Assembly: GCA_947581795.1 (NCBI GenBank)
Contig: CANPVS010000008.1
Span: 1 to 64,000 of the forward strand
Length of the DNA stretch: 64,000 nt
Direction: 5' to 3'
Source: an uncultured Oscillospiraceae bacterium
GTDB taxonomy: Bacteria; Bacillota; Clostridia; Oscillospirales; Oscillospiraceae
Below the pieces are notes generated by a model, which was not told where the DNA came from, did no database searches, and saw nothing but the letters and a program-made list of their open reading frames with translations. Positions 1-8,027 of the stretch are shown here, piece after piece. The translations under genes were made by a program, and so were the position numbers. Positions within the stretch are counted from its first letter, which is position 1. Each line of letters opens with the position of its first letter.

Positions 1-44
1 AGAGAAAGCACATATGAGGCGTATTCGGAGGGAGGGAAAACAGA

Positions 45-230
45 ATGTCGGAAATCTACGTCAAAGAGAACGAATCTCTCGATAACGCGCTCAAACGGTT
101 CAAGCGCAGCTGCGCAAAGGCTGGCGTCATGAATGACCTCCGCCGGAAGGAGTACTACCAGAGCCCCAGCGTGAAGCGCCGCAAGAAGTCCGAAGCGGCC
201 CGCAAGAACAAACATAAGCGGTATTATTGA
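45..230 (+). CDS. rpsU: 30S ribosomal protein bS21
   Basis: Small-subunit ribosomal protein S21, 61 residues, which joins the 30S subunit near the anti-Shine-Dalgarno end of 16S rRNA. The sequence is typical: an acidic, hydrophobic start ([20 protein letters not shown]) and a strongly basic tail ending in KHKRYY. A strong GGAGGGAGG ribosome binding site lies just upstream of ATG 45. A terminator follows directly, so it appears to be the end of a transcription unit that begins before the window. Identification is secure from length and sequence. Confidence 0.97.
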   Translation: MSEIYVKENESLDNALKRFKRSCAKAGVMNDLRRKEYYQSPSVKRRKKSEAARKNKHKRYY

Positions 231-240
231 TCGAAACGAA

Positions 241-270
241 GACCTCACAGCCCCGGCTGTGAGGTCTTTT
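241..270 (+). terminator. rho-independent terminator after rpsU
   Basis: The arms GACCTCACAGCC and GGCTGTGAGGTC pair perfectly and are followed by TTTT. It lies 10 bases after the rpsU stop and just before the next ribosome binding site. Confidence 0.8.
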
Positions 271-286
271 GCAAAGGAGCGGCGAT

Positions 287-1168
287 ATGTACGAACTGAA
301 CCAAGTCTCGGAGCGGTGCTATTATATCCAGTCCCCGGCCAAGATCGGCCTGGTGCGGTTGGAGGGCGGGGAGGACGTGTGCCTCATCGACAGCGGCAAC
401 GACAAGGACGCGGGCCGGAAGGTCCGGCAGCTTCTGGACGCCAACGGCTGGCGCCTCACCGCCATCTACAATACCCACTCCAACGCCGACCACATCGGCG
501 GCAACAAGTACCTCCAGGCCCAGACGGGGTGTAAGGTATACGCCCCCGGCATCGAGTGCGATATGACCCGCCACACGGTGCTGGAGCCGGCGTTTCTCTA
601 TGGCGGCTATCCCTGTAAGGACCTGCGGCACAAGTTCCTCATGGCCCAGGAGAGCGACGCGCTGCCCCTGACGGCGGAGGTGCTGCCGGAGGGGTTCGAG
701 ATGATCCCCCTGCCGGGCCACTTCTTCGATATGGTGGGCTTCCGGGCCCCGGGGGACGTGGTGTATCTGGCGGACTGCCTGTCCAGCCGGGAGACGCTGG
801 ACAAATACCAGATCGGCTTCATCTATGACGTGGGGGCCTATTTGGATACGCTGGAGAAGGTGAAGGGGATGGAGGCGGCCATGTTCGTGCCCGCCCACGC
901 CCCGGCGGCGGAGAGCGTTCGGGACCTGGCCCAGTACAACATGGACAAGGTCAGCGAGATCGCGGGGCGCATCACGGACATGTGCAACCAGCCTATGAAC
1001 TTTGAGCGCATCTTGCAGAAGCTGTTCAAAGACTACGGCCTTGCCATGAACTTTGAGCAGTACGCCCTGGTGGGCAGCACGGTCCGGTCCTATCTCTCCT
1101 GGCTGAAGGACACCGGCCGCCTCACCGTCCGGTTCGAGGACAGCATGCTCCTGTGGGAGCGGGCATAA
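287..1168 (+). CDS. MBL-fold metallo-hydrolase
   Basis: Predicted cytoplasmic metallo-beta-lactamase-fold hydrolase, 293 residues; the substrate cannot be told. The metal-binding HxxxDH motif is visible as THSNADHIGG (H64, D68, H69). Further ligands are likely in PGHFFDM, YLADCL and VPAHAP, in the order expected of the fold. ATG 287 is chosen because AAAGGAG sits about 8 bases upstream; the in-frame TTG 18 bases earlier overlaps the rpsU terminator. The C-terminal 70 residues look like a helical or winged accessory domain. The gene stands alone between two terminators. It could be a glyoxalase II-like or a generic Zn-dependent hydrolase. Confidence 0.85.
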   Translation: MYELNQVSERCYYIQSPAKIGLVRLEGGEDVCLIDSGNDKDAGRKVRQLLDANGWRLTAIYNTHSNADHIGGNKYLQAQTGCKVYAPGIECDMTRHTVLEPAFLYGGYPCKDLRHKFLMAQESDALPLTAEVLPEGFEMIPLPGHFFDMVGFRAPGDVVYLADCLSSRETLDKYQIGFIYDVGAYLDTLEKVKGMEAAMFVPAHAPAAESVRDLAQYNMDKVSEIAGRITDMCNQPMNFERILQKLFKDYGLAMNFEQYALVGSTVRSYLSWLKDTGRLTVRFEDSMLLWERA

Positions 1169-1180
1169 GACAAAATAAAA

Positions 1181-1210
1181 GCGGCGCGCTCAATTGAGCG
1201 CGCCGCTTTC
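1181..1210. terminator. bidirectional terminator between convergent genes
   Basis: The perfect stem GCGGCGCGCTCAA/TTGAGCGCGCCGC is flanked by AAAATAAAA on the left and TTTC on the right. It sits between the convergent MBL hydrolase and DUF362 genes and can serve both strands. Confidence 0.8.
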
Positions 1211-1220
1211 TCAGATTGCG

Positions 1221-2105
1221 TCAATCCACAACGATGAGCTCGTAGTCCTCAGTACCGAAGCCCAGGGCCGCGGCGGCGTCGATGGTGTGGGTGCCCTTGC
1301 GGGACTCCACCCGCTCCAGGAAGTGGTCCCGGCCCGGGTCCTTGGAGGCGTAGATCAGGTCCATGCAGGCCTTGTCCAGCGCCACCGGGTCCAGAGAGGA
1401 GAGGGTGCCGATGTCCGCCATGCAGGGGTCCTCCGCCACGGCGCAGCAGTCGCAGTCCACGGACAGATTGCACATCATGCTCACGAAGGCGCACTTGCCC
1501 TTGAACATCTCCACCACGCTGGAGGCCGCGTCGGCCATGGCCTCGCAGAAAGCAAGCTTATCGGCGTGGTTGTCCCAGCAGGTGGCCTGGTTGGCGTCTT
1601 TGCCGGCGGAATGGATGAGGCTCTTGCCCGCGCTGGAGGCGCAGCCGATGGACAGCTGCTTCAGCGCCCCGCCGTAGCCGCCCATGGGGTGGCCCTTGAA
1701 GTGACTCAGGACCAGCAGGGAGTCATAGTTGGCCAGGTCCTTGCCCACCCGGTTCTCCTTTAGAATCTTGCCGCCCGGCACAGGCAGGATCAAGTCCGGG
1801 CCCTCCGCGTCCAGCAGGTCCACGTCGAAATACTTGATCCAGCCGTGGCCGGCCAGGAGTTTGCGGTGCTTCTCGGTGGTGTTGCGCTCGCCGTCATAGG
1901 CGGTGTTGCACTCCACGATGGTGCCGTGGACATGCTCCACCATGGGCTTCATGAACTCGGGGCGCAGATAGTTCTGGTTGCCCTCTTCGCCGGAGTGGAC
2001 CTTCACGGCCACCTTGCCGGGCAGCTGGATACCAAGCCGCTCGTACATCTCCACCACGGTCTCGGGGCTGAGTTTCTTCGTGAAATAGACCTTCGCTTTT
2101 GCCAT
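1221..2105 (-). CDS. DUF362 domain-containing protein
   Basis: A 294-residue DUF362 family protein of unknown biochemical role. Recognisable features are the KVHSGEEGNQNYLRP segment, the LSHFKGHPMGGYGGALKQLSIGC core and the cysteine-rich stretch MCNLSVDCDCCAVAEDPCMAD. The last is a possible metal or Fe-S site, although it is not a canonical 2x4Cys ferredoxin. Many DUF362 proteins carry a ferredoxin domain; this one does not show a full one. Start ATG 2105 is preceded by GAGGTGAT, and the track upstream of it is not supported by a ribosome binding site. The gene lies 42 bases downstream of the permease gene at 2148-3266 on the same strand, so the two may be co-transcribed. Confidence 0.82.
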   Translation of the reverse strand: MAKAKVYFTKKLSPETVVEMYERLGIQLPGKVAVKVHSGEEGNQNYLRPEFMKPMVEHVHGTIVECNTAYDGERNTTEKHRKLLAGHGWIKYFDVDLLDAEGPDLILPVPGGKILKENRVGKDLANYDSLLVLSHFKGHPMGGYGGALKQLSIGCASSAGKSLIHSAGKDANQATCWDNHADKLAFCEAMADAASSVVEMFKGKCAFVSMMCNLSVDCDCCAVAEDPCMADIGTLSSLDPVALDKACMDLIYASKDPGRDHFLERVESRKGTHTIDAAAALGFGTEDYELIVVD

Positions 2106-2147
2106 AATTATCACCTCAAGTATAATATCGCCGCAGGGCGGCACAGT

Positions 2148-3266
2148 TTATTCCTCGTCCCGCATGGGCACGGCGCGGCCCTCCCGGAGGGCCAGATCGT
2201 CCCGGAGCGCCTGATAGGCCGCCGCCGTCAGCGGCACGCCCACCAGCATCCCCAGCACGCCGAACATGGCCCCGCCGATGGTCACGGCGGCCAGCACGAA
2301 GATGCCGGGCAGACCGATGGAGGAGCCCACCACCCGGGGATAGATGATGTTGCCCTCCAGCTGTTGCAGGACCACGATGAATATCAGAAACCAGATGGCC
2401 TTGACGGGGGCCACGGACAGTATCATAAACGCGCCCACGCCCGCGCCGATGTAGGCTCCGGCCACGGGGATCAGGGCCGTCACGCCCACCAGGGTGCCCA
2501 CCATGGTGGCGTAGGGGAAGCGGAAGAGCATCATCCCGCCGATGCAGAGGCTGCCCAGGATGACCGCCTCAGTGCACTGGCCCACCACGTACTTGCGGAA
2601 GCAGCTGTCCAGCAACCGCAGGATATACATGGCCCGGCGCTCCCACTTCTCGGGCAGGTAGGTGGTGATGACCCGGCGGCACTGGCGGCCCAGGGTGTCC
2701 TTGCCCAGAAGCAGATAGATGGCGAAGATGAGGCCGAACAGGACCGTCACCGCCCCGGAGAAGATGGTGCTCACCGCCCCGGCGGCGCCGCTGACCCCGG
2801 ACAGGAGCACGCCCCGGATCTTGCCCACCAGGCCGGGCCAGTCCATGGCCGCCAGCTTTTCCTCGATATCCGGGGGGATGAGCTTCAGGACGTAGGGGTT
2901 CTGCAGCAGCTTGTTCACCGCCGCCGGCGCCTGCTTGATGAGGGCGTTGATGCAGGAGAGGAACTCCGGCACCACCAGCCGTATCACGAAAAACAGCACG
3001 AGTATCACCGTCAGCACCGCCGCCAGCATGCACACCGGCCGCCGCAGCTTTGCCGCCGTGCCCGTGGCTTTGCGCAGGAAGTGGCGCTCATAAAAGCTCA
3101 TAAGGATGTTGACCGTGTAGGCGATGGCCGCGCCCAGGATGAGGGGCAGCATGGCCCCCAGGAGCACGCCGAACAGATGGGACACCGCGCCCCAGTAATA
3201 TATGGCCAGGTACAGCAGGAATGCCGTAAGGCCGATGCGCCAGCACGTCTTTTTCGTCAGCTTCAT
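2148..3266 (-). CDS. AI-2E family transporter (UPF0118 permease)
   Basis: Integral membrane protein of 372 residues in the AI-2E/UPF0118 family, whose members include sodium/proton antiporters and putative autoinducer-2 exporters. An N-terminal hydrophobic pair is followed by a soluble loop (residues about 60-150) and then five or more membrane segments. The conserved C-terminal region is visible as QLEGNIIYPRVVGSSIGLPGI and GGAMFGVLGMLVGVPLTAA. Length is usual. Substrate cannot be assigned; no other quorum-sensing gene adjoins it. It starts 12 bases from the stop of the LexA-like repressor on the same strand, so the minus-strand genes from 3953 down may be one unit. Confidence 0.88.
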   Translation of the reverse strand: MKLTKKTCWRIGLTAFLLYLAIYYWGAVSHLFGVLLGAMLPLILGAAIAYTVNILMSFYERHFLRKATGTAAKLRRPVCMLAAVLTVILVLFFVIRLVVPEFLSCINALIKQAPAAVNKLLQNPYVLKLIPPDIEEKLAAMDWPGLVGKIRGVLLSGVSGAAGAVSTIFSGAVTVLFGLIFAIYLLLGKDTLGRQCRRVITTYLPEKWERRAMYILRLLDSCFRKYVVGQCTEAVILGSLCIGGMMLFRFPYATMVGTLVGVTALIPVAGAYIGAGVGAFMILSVAPVKAIWFLIFIVVLQQLEGNIIYPRVVGSSIGLPGIFVLAAVTIGGAMFGVLGMLVGVPLTAAAYQALRDDLALREGRAVPMRDEE

Positions 3267-3278
3267 AGGATGATCTCC

Positions 3279-3953
3279 TTATAAAACTTTTCCGAACACC
3301 CGCAGCTGGGCGGGGTCGGAGATGGGGATGTCCTCATACTCCGGGTTCAGGCTGTGCAGGTATACCCCGTCGGGCCGGTCGTGGAGGACCTTGATATAGC
3401 CGCTGCCCTGCCAGGAGAACAGGCCCGTCTCCCCGTGGCCCACGGAGGGGACCGCCTTCACGTATACCGTGTCGCCGTCATGGAAACGGGGCTCCATGCT
3501 GTCCCCGGCCACCCGGACGGCGAAATCCGCCTGCCGGGGCGCCCCGGCGGCGTCGATCCACTGGTAGTCGCTGTCGTCCAGGAACTGGCCCGGCCCCGCG
3601 CTGGCGGCCAGGGTGTAGAGCCGGATCGCCCGGCCCCGCTCCAGATGGGGCTCGTAGAGCCCGCTGCGGCGCAGAAGGTCCGCGTACTCCGTGAGCTTTC
3701 GCCGCCCGGCGGCGTTCAGACCCTTGGCCAGACCCTCGCCCATGAACTCCCCGGACACGTCGGACACGTCCAGGGCCAGGCACACCAGCAAAAACTGCCG
3801 GGCGGAGGGGAGGGTGGCGCCTTTCTCCCATTTGGAGAGCGCCTTGTCGGAGATAGGCTCGCCCAGGGCCGTCAGCTTGTGGGCCACTTCCTTCTGGGAC
3901 AGGCCCGCCGCCCGCCGCAGAGACGCGATATGGGCGCCGATATCCTCGAACAT
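3279..3953 (-). CDS. XRE/S24 LexA-like repressor
   Basis: Cytoplasmic DNA-binding repressor of 224 residues with the layout of self-cleaving phage-type repressors. Residues 1-65 form a Cro/CI helix-turn-helix (SLRRAAGLSQKEVAHKL, DKALSKWEKG). Residues 140-224 form an S24 peptidase domain with the serine in AGDSMEPRF (S152) and the lysine in GYIKVL (K188). An Ala-Gly pair at 119-120 (AASAGPG) is a candidate autocleavage site. It is divergent from a Y-family polymerase across about 120 bases of AT-rich DNA containing repeated GAGAA/TTCTC half sites. This suggests a local SOS-type switch for the polymerase and for itself. RecA dependence is inferred from the family. Confidence 0.88.
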   Translation of the reverse strand: MFEDIGAHIASLRRAAGLSQKEVAHKLTALGEPISDKALSKWEKGATLPSARQFLLVCLALDVSDVSGEFMGEGLAKGLNAAGRRKLTEYADLLRRSGLYEPHLERGRAIRLYTLAASAGPGQFLDDSDYQWIDAAGAPRQADFAVRVAGDSMEPRFHDGDTVYVKAVPSVGHGETGLFSWQGSGYIKVLHDRPDGVYLHSLNPEYEDIPISDPAQLRVFGKVL

Positions 3954-4005
3954 AGCCAGTCCTCCTCTCCGAGTATTATTGCTCGCTTACAGTATATAGC
4001 AGAAA

Positions 4006-4072
4006 GAGAACTATTGCAAGATATTTCTCGTGTTGAGAGAAAATTACTCTTTACTTCTCCAAATAAGAGATA
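4006..4072. promoter_or_regulatory. candidate operators of the LexA-like repressor
   Basis: The divergent intergenic region holds GAGAA-N14-TTCTC (about 4006-4029), GAGAA-N13-TTCTC (about 4036-4058) and CTCTT-N13-AAGAG (about 4047-4069). These are overlapping dyads with matching half sites. Positions are good to a base or two. The AT content is far above the surroundings, consistent with promoters for both divergent genes. Binding is inferred. Confidence 0.5.
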
Positions 4073-4076
4073 TATA

Positions 4077-5306
4077 ATGGGGCCCATGGAGAGGGTCATC
4101 TTACATTCGGATATCAACAGCTGCTATGTGAGCATTGAGCTGCTCACCCGGCCTGAGCTGCGGGGACTGCCGGTGGCGGTGGGGGGAGACGAGGAGGCCC
4201 GCCACGGCATCATCCTGGCCAAGAGCCAGGAGGCAAAGCGCTGCGGCGTGAAGACGGGCATGGTCCTGTGGCAGGCCCGGCAGCTGTGCCCGGAGCTCAT
4301 CGTGCTCCGGCCCCATTACGATAAATATGAGGCGGTGTCCCACGCCGCCCGGACGATCTACGCCGATTTCACGGACCGGCAGGAGCCATTCGGCCTGGAC
4401 GAGAGCTGGCTGGACATCACCGGCTGTCACGCCTGGAAGGACGGATACCTGGCGGCCCAGGAGGTGCGCCGGCGCATCCGCTCGGAGCTGGGCGTCACGG
4501 TGAGCGTGGGGGTGAGCTGGAACAAGGCCTTCGCCAAGCTGGGCTCGGACTACCGGAAGCCCGACGCGGTCACCGTCCTGGGAAAGGACAACTTCCGGGA
4601 GGTGGTGTGGCCGCTGCCGGTGGGCGCGCTTCTGTTTGCCGGGCCCGCCTCCGTCAGGACCCTGGGGGCCATGGGCGTGCGCACCATCGGACAGCTGGCC
4701 GCGGCGGACCCGGAGACGCTGCGCCTTCGGATGGGAAAGGCGGGCATTACCCTCTACCGCTACGCCAACGGCTGGGACGACAGCCCCGTCCGCCGGTTCG
4801 ACTGCCTGCCGCCGGTGAAGAGCATCGGAAACTCCACCACGCCGCCCCGGGACCTGGTCTGCGAGGGGGACGTGCGGGCGGTGATGCTGGCCCTGGCGGA
4901 GGAAGTGGGGGCCCGGCTCCGGGGCGCGGGGATGCGTACCCGGCTCATCGAGGTGGCTGTCCGGGACGGGGAGACCCTCCATTGGACCGAGCATCAGGCG
5001 GCCCTGTCCCGGCCCACGGATGTGACGAAGGAGCTCTATGAGCGGGCCATGGGCCTTTTTCGGGAGCTGCACCAGTGGCCCGGGGCCCTGCGGGGCCTGG
5101 GTCTGCGCACCGGGGCTCTCAGCCCCGCGGATGCCCCGGAGCAGACGGATATGTTCACCGACTATGGGCGGCTGGACAGACTGCGCAGCCTGGACCGGGC
5201 TGTGGACGGCCTGTGCGCCCGATATGGCGCCCGGACGGTCCGCCGCCTGGGCGCGGCCCTGCCCGAGGATATGCCTCGGGAGAAATGCTCCTTCGCGGAC
5301 AGATAA
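4077..5306 (+). CDS. Y-family DNA polymerase (DinB/UmuC-like)
   Basis: Translesion DNA polymerase of about 409 residues. Counting from ATG 4086, the catalytic acids are D9 in LHSDINSCYVS and D105-E106 in GLDESWLD, the usual DxN and (S/L)DE motifs. SVGVSWNKAFAKLGSDYRKP is the conserved palm/fingers segment, and FAGPASVRTLGAMGVRTIGQLA is the thumb helix-hairpin-helix. A little-finger domain follows from about residue 230 (KSIGNSTTPPRDL). ATG 4077 has AAGAGA six bases upstream; ATG 4086 is the alternative. It is divergently paired with the LexA-like repressor and is probably damage-induced. It lacks a clear C-terminal clamp-binding QxxLF motif, though QTDMF near residue 370 may serve. Confidence 0.92.
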   Translation: MGPMERVILHSDINSCYVSIELLTRPELRGLPVAVGGDEEARHGIILAKSQEAKRCGVKTGMVLWQARQLCPELIVLRPHYDKYEAVSHAARTIYADFTDRQEPFGLDESWLDITGCHAWKDGYLAAQEVRRRIRSELGVTVSVGVSWNKAFAKLGSDYRKPDAVTVLGKDNFREVVWPLPVGALLFAGPASVRTLGAMGVRTIGQLAAADPETLRLRMGKAGITLYRYANGWDDSPVRRFDCLPPVKSIGNSTTPPRDLVCEGDVRAVMLALAEEVGARLRGAGMRTRLIEVAVRDGETLHWTEHQAALSRPTDVTKELYERAMGLFRELHQWPGALRGLGLRTGALSPADAPEQTDMFTDYGRLDRLRSLDRAVDGLCARYGARTVRRLGAALPEDMPREKCSFADR

Positions 5307-5318
5307 GGCGGGTGGCAT

Positions 5319-5388
5319 TGCAATTCAGGTCGTGTTTTTGGGGATTCGGGACAAAAGTATTGACAAATGCCCCGGATGTTTCAATAAT
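5319..5388 (+). promoter_or_regulatory. promoter with LytTR/ComE-like direct repeats
   Basis: TTGACA (5360-5365), a 17-base spacer and AATAAT (5383-5388) form a sigma-A promoter. Upstream are two 9-base direct repeats, GCAATTCAG (5320-5328) and GGGATTCGG (5341-5349), separated by exactly 12 bases and ending 10 bases before the -35. Forty of the 47 bases in 5319-5365 recur at 63527-63573 with the same geometry. This is the layout known for ComE/BlpR-type response regulators; the regulator itself is not in the window. Confidence 0.7.
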
Positions 5389-5431
5389 GGGATCAGGATC
5401 GCAGGCATAAATCATAAGGAGGAATATAACT

Positions 5432-5629
5432 ATGAGCGAGGATAAGATCATCAACGAGCAGGAACTGGAAAACGTCTCCGGCGGCAGCGCCGGCTTGGAC
5501 GTGCTGTTCGTCAAGGCCAATTGCGCGGGCTGCGCCAATGACAAGGGCGGGAAATGCCCCCACAAGGCGGCCATGGCCGCCCAGGCGCTGAAGCAGGGGA
5601 ATGTCACCATGTGCACGTTCAGATCGTGA
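5432..5629 (+). CDS. Gly-Gly-leader peptide with four cysteines
   Basis: A 65-residue small peptide with a bacteriocin/pheromone-type leader. Residues 1-18 (MSEDKIINEQELENVSGG) carry the ExELExVSGG pattern recognised by PCAT/ComA-type peptidase-transporters, with cleavage expected after G18. The predicted 47-residue mature part has four cysteines (C31, C34, C42, C61) in a CxxC...C...C arrangement, a hydrophobic start (LDVLFV) and a basic middle. It could be a disulfide- or metal-containing bacteriocin, a signal or a RiPP precursor; no modifying enzyme or transporter is nearby. Its ribosome binding site is AAGGAGG. The promoter resembles that of the peptide locus at 63.6 kb. The secreted dipeptidase gene starts 38 bases after its stop and is probably co-transcribed. 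Confidence 0.75.
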   Translation: MSEDKIINEQELENVSGGSAGLDVLFVKANCAGCANDKGGKCPHKAAMAAQALKQGNVTMCTFRS

Positions 5630-5666
5630 AAACGGCCGGACGAAGGTCAGGAAAGGAAGGATCGCG

Positions 5667-6404
5667 ATGAAAAAACTGTCCAAACGGCTTGGGGCGCTGG
5701 CGCTGACGGCGCTCATGCTCCTGGGCGCGTGCCCCGCGCTGGGGCTGGCGGCGGAGAGCGTGTCCCCGGATGACGCGTCGGGGTTCGTCTCCCTGGCGGA
5801 GGCGGTACCCGACGTGATACTGGAGATACGATACTACTCTACATACAACTTCGTGGGCGACAGAATCGACGGCTACGAGGAGCCCTGCGCCCTTCTCACC
5901 AAGGAGGCCGCGGAGGCCCTGCAGGCGGCGGCCGCCGACGCGGAGGAGCAGGGCTACCGCCTGAAGGTCTACGATGCCTACCGGCCTCAGATGGCCGTGG
6001 ACAATTTTGTGGAGTGGGCGGAGGACGTGGACGACATCCGCATGAAGGAATACTTCTACCCGGAGCTGGATAAGTCCGTCCTGTTCGACCAGGGATACAT
6101 CGACGCCAAGTCCGGTCACAGCCGGGGCAGCACCCTGGACCTGACCCTCTTTGACATGGACACGGGCAAGGAGCTGGACATGGGCGGCACCTTCGACTAC
6201 TTCGGCGAGCTGTCCCACCCGGACTACGTGGGGGACCTGACGGAGAAGCAGATCGAAAACCGCAATACCCTGCGGGACATCATGGTGGATAACGGCTTCC
6301 GGCCGCTGGACACGGAGTGGTGGCACTTCACCCTGGAGGAGGAGCCCTATCCGGATACATACTTCACTTTCCCGGTCACCAGCGACTCCGTCGCTGCCGG
6401 CTGA
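5667..6404 (+). CDS. secreted M15 D-Ala-D-Ala dipeptidase (VanX-like)
   Basis: Secreted zinc dipeptidase of 245 residues, expected to cut D-Ala-D-Ala or related wall peptides. Residues 1-29 are a signal peptide (KKLSKR, then LGALALTALMLLGACPALGLA). A lipobox reading LLGAC is imperfect, so lipid attachment is uncertain. The VanX motifs are all present and correctly spaced: R106 in DAYRP, H151 and D158 in SGHSRGSTLDL, E217 and H220 in EWWH. Start ATG 5667 has GGAAAGGAAGG upstream. VanX itself is cytoplasmic; the signal peptide here suggests a wall-remodelling or defensive role outside the cell. It lies downstream of the Gly-Gly peptide and its quorum-type promoter, so it may belong to that regulon. 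Confidence 0.88.
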   Translation: MKKLSKRLGALALTALMLLGACPALGLAAESVSPDDASGFVSLAEAVPDVILEIRYYSTYNFVGDRIDGYEEPCALLTKEAAEALQAAAADAEEQGYRLKVYDAYRPQMAVDNFVEWAEDVDDIRMKEYFYPELDKSVLFDQGYIDAKSGHSRGSTLDLTLFDMDTGKELDMGGTFDYFGELSHPDYVGDLTEKQIENRNTLRDIMVDNGFRPLDTEWWHFTLEEEPYPDTYFTFPVTSDSVAAG

Positions 6405-6425
6405 CGATCTGAAGGGAGATCAAAG

Positions 6426-6455
6426 AGGAGCACACGGTTCGTGTGCTCCTTCTTA
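6426..6455 (+). terminator. rho-independent terminator
   Basis: The stem AGGAGCACAC/GTGTGCTCCT with a short loop is followed by TCTT. It ends the peptide-dipeptidase unit before the GH43 gene. Confidence 0.6.
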
Positions 6456-6495
6456 GACAGAGTGCTTCCGATGTACGATTGAGGAGGATGAGACC

Positions 6496-7974
6496 ATGCG
6501 CTATACAAACCCGGTGATCACCGGGTTTTACCCCGACCCCAGCGTATGCCAGGCGGAGGGGAAGTACTATCTGGTGTCCAGCTCCTTTCAGTATTTTCCC
6601 GGCGTGCCGCTGTTCGAGAGCGCCGACCTGGTGAACTGGAAGCAGATCGGCCATGTGCTGACCCGCCCCAGCCAGGTGGAGCTGGCGCATGTGCCCAGCT
6701 CCGGGGGCGTGTTCGCGCCCGCCATCCGGTATTACCGGGGCCGGTTCTATATGGTCACCACCAACGCCACCACCCAGCGGAACTTTTACGTGTGGACGGA
6801 TGACATCCGTAGCCCCTGGTCCGAGCCGGTGACCGTGGAGCAGGGGGGCATCGACCCGTCCCTGCTGTTCGACGGGGACCGGGTCTACTTCATCAGCAAT
6901 GGCGAGGACGACCAGGGCCGTTCCGGCATCACCCAGTGCGAGATCGACATTGCCACCGGCCGAAAGCTCACCCCCAGCCGCCGCATCTGGCAGGGCACCG
7001 GCGGCCGCTATCTGGAGGCGCCCCACATGTACCGCATCGGCGAATGGTATTACCTGCTGGCCGCGGAGGGCGGCACGGAGTACGGCCATATGGTGGTCTG
7101 CGCCCGGTCCAGGGACCCCTGGGGCCCCTTCGAGAGCTGCCCCCATAACCCCATCCTGACCAACCGGAACAAGGCCCCGGGCGTCATCCAGGGCATCGGC
7201 CACGGGGACCTGGTGCAGGGGCCGGACGGCGGCTGGCACATCCTGACCCTGGGCTTCCGGCAGATCGGCCTTTGGGAGCCCTACCACACCCTGGGCCGGG
7301 AGGTGTTCCTCACCCCCGTGCGCTTCGGGGAGGACGGCTGGCCCTATTGCGGGAACGACGGCACCACCGAGGAGGCCTACGAGATGGCGGGGGACTTTGC
7401 CCAGGAGCGGAAGCGGGTCTATACCTTTGAGAACACCGACGCCGCGCTGGACTGGTGCTTCCTCCGCCGGCCGGATATGGAAAACTACGACTTTTTCCCC
7501 GGCGGCCTCGCCCTGCGGGGAAGCGCCGTGCCACTGGACGAGGCCGGGTCGCCCACCTTCGCGGCCCTGCGGCAGAAGGGCTTCGATTTTGTGCTCTCTG
7601 TGGACGTGGACGCGGAGGGCGGCGAGGCCGGGGTAACGGCCTATATGTGTGAGAACGAGCACTACGACCTGGCGCTGCGGCAGAGGCCCGACGGCTGGGA
7701 GGCGGCGCTGAAGCTGAACATCGGCGGCGTCCGCCATACCCAGGCGGCGCTCCCGCTCCCCGCAGGCCGGGCGCGGCTCATCATCCGGGCGGACAGCATG
7801 ACGTATAAGTTTTATGTAAATCAAGACGGCACAGAGCGGCCACTGGGCGTGGGGCGGGCCAAGTACCTGTCCAGCGAGGTGGCCGGCGGCTTTACCGGCG
7901 TGATGCTGGGGCTGTACGCCGTGGGGGAGGACCGGGCGGTGTTCCGGGACCTGCGGATAGAGTATTTCTCTTAA
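6496..7974 (+). CDS. glycoside hydrolase family 43
   Basis: Cytoplasmic five-bladed beta-propeller glycosidase of 492 residues, of the beta-xylosidase/alpha-L-arabinofuranosidase type. The three catalytic acids are visible: general base D14 in FYPDPS, pKa modulator D120 in GGIDPSLL and general acid E174 in RYLEAPH. A beta-sandwich domain occupies residues about 310-492 (YTFENTD, GVTAYMCENEHYDL, YKFYVNQDG), as in family 43 xylosidases with a GH43_C2 domain. There is no signal peptide, so it acts on imported oligosaccharides. GAGGAGG precedes ATG 6496. It is the first gene of the carbohydrate locus and converges on the GH95 gene. Xylosidase and arabinofuranosidase activity cannot be separated by eye. 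Confidence 0.92.
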   Translation: MRYTNPVITGFYPDPSVCQAEGKYYLVSSSFQYFPGVPLFESADLVNWKQIGHVLTRPSQVELAHVPSSGGVFAPAIRYYRGRFYMVTTNATTQRNFYVWTDDIRSPWSEPVTVEQGGIDPSLLFDGDRVYFISNGEDDQGRSGITQCEIDIATGRKLTPSRRIWQGTGGRYLEAPHMYRIGEWYYLLAAEGGTEYGHMVVCARSRDPWGPFESCPHNPILTNRNKAPGVIQGIGHGDLVQGPDGGWHILTLGFRQIGLWEPYHTLGREVFLTPVRFGEDGWPYCGNDGTTEEAYEMAGDFAQERKRVYTFENTDAALDWCFLRRPDMENYDFFPGGLALRGSAVPLDEAGSPTFAALRQKGFDFVLSVDVDAEGGEAGVTAYMCENEHYDLALRQRPDGWEAALKLNIGGVRHTQAALPLPAGRARLIIRADSMTYKFYVNQDGTERPLGVGRAKYLSSEVAGGFTGVMLGLYAVGEDRAVFRDLRIEYFS

Positions 7975-7984
7975 AAGGCGCAAA

Positions 7985-8013
7985 GCGGCGCGGACTTCGG
8001 TCCGCGCCGCGCT
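7985..8013. terminator. bidirectional terminator between GH43 and GH95
   Basis: The perfect stem GCGGCGCGGAC-ttcg-GTCCGCGCCGC with a TTCG tetraloop lies between the two convergent genes. The flanking bases hold only short T runs. Confidence 0.7.
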
Positions 8014-8027
8014 GTTTCATGTATTTG

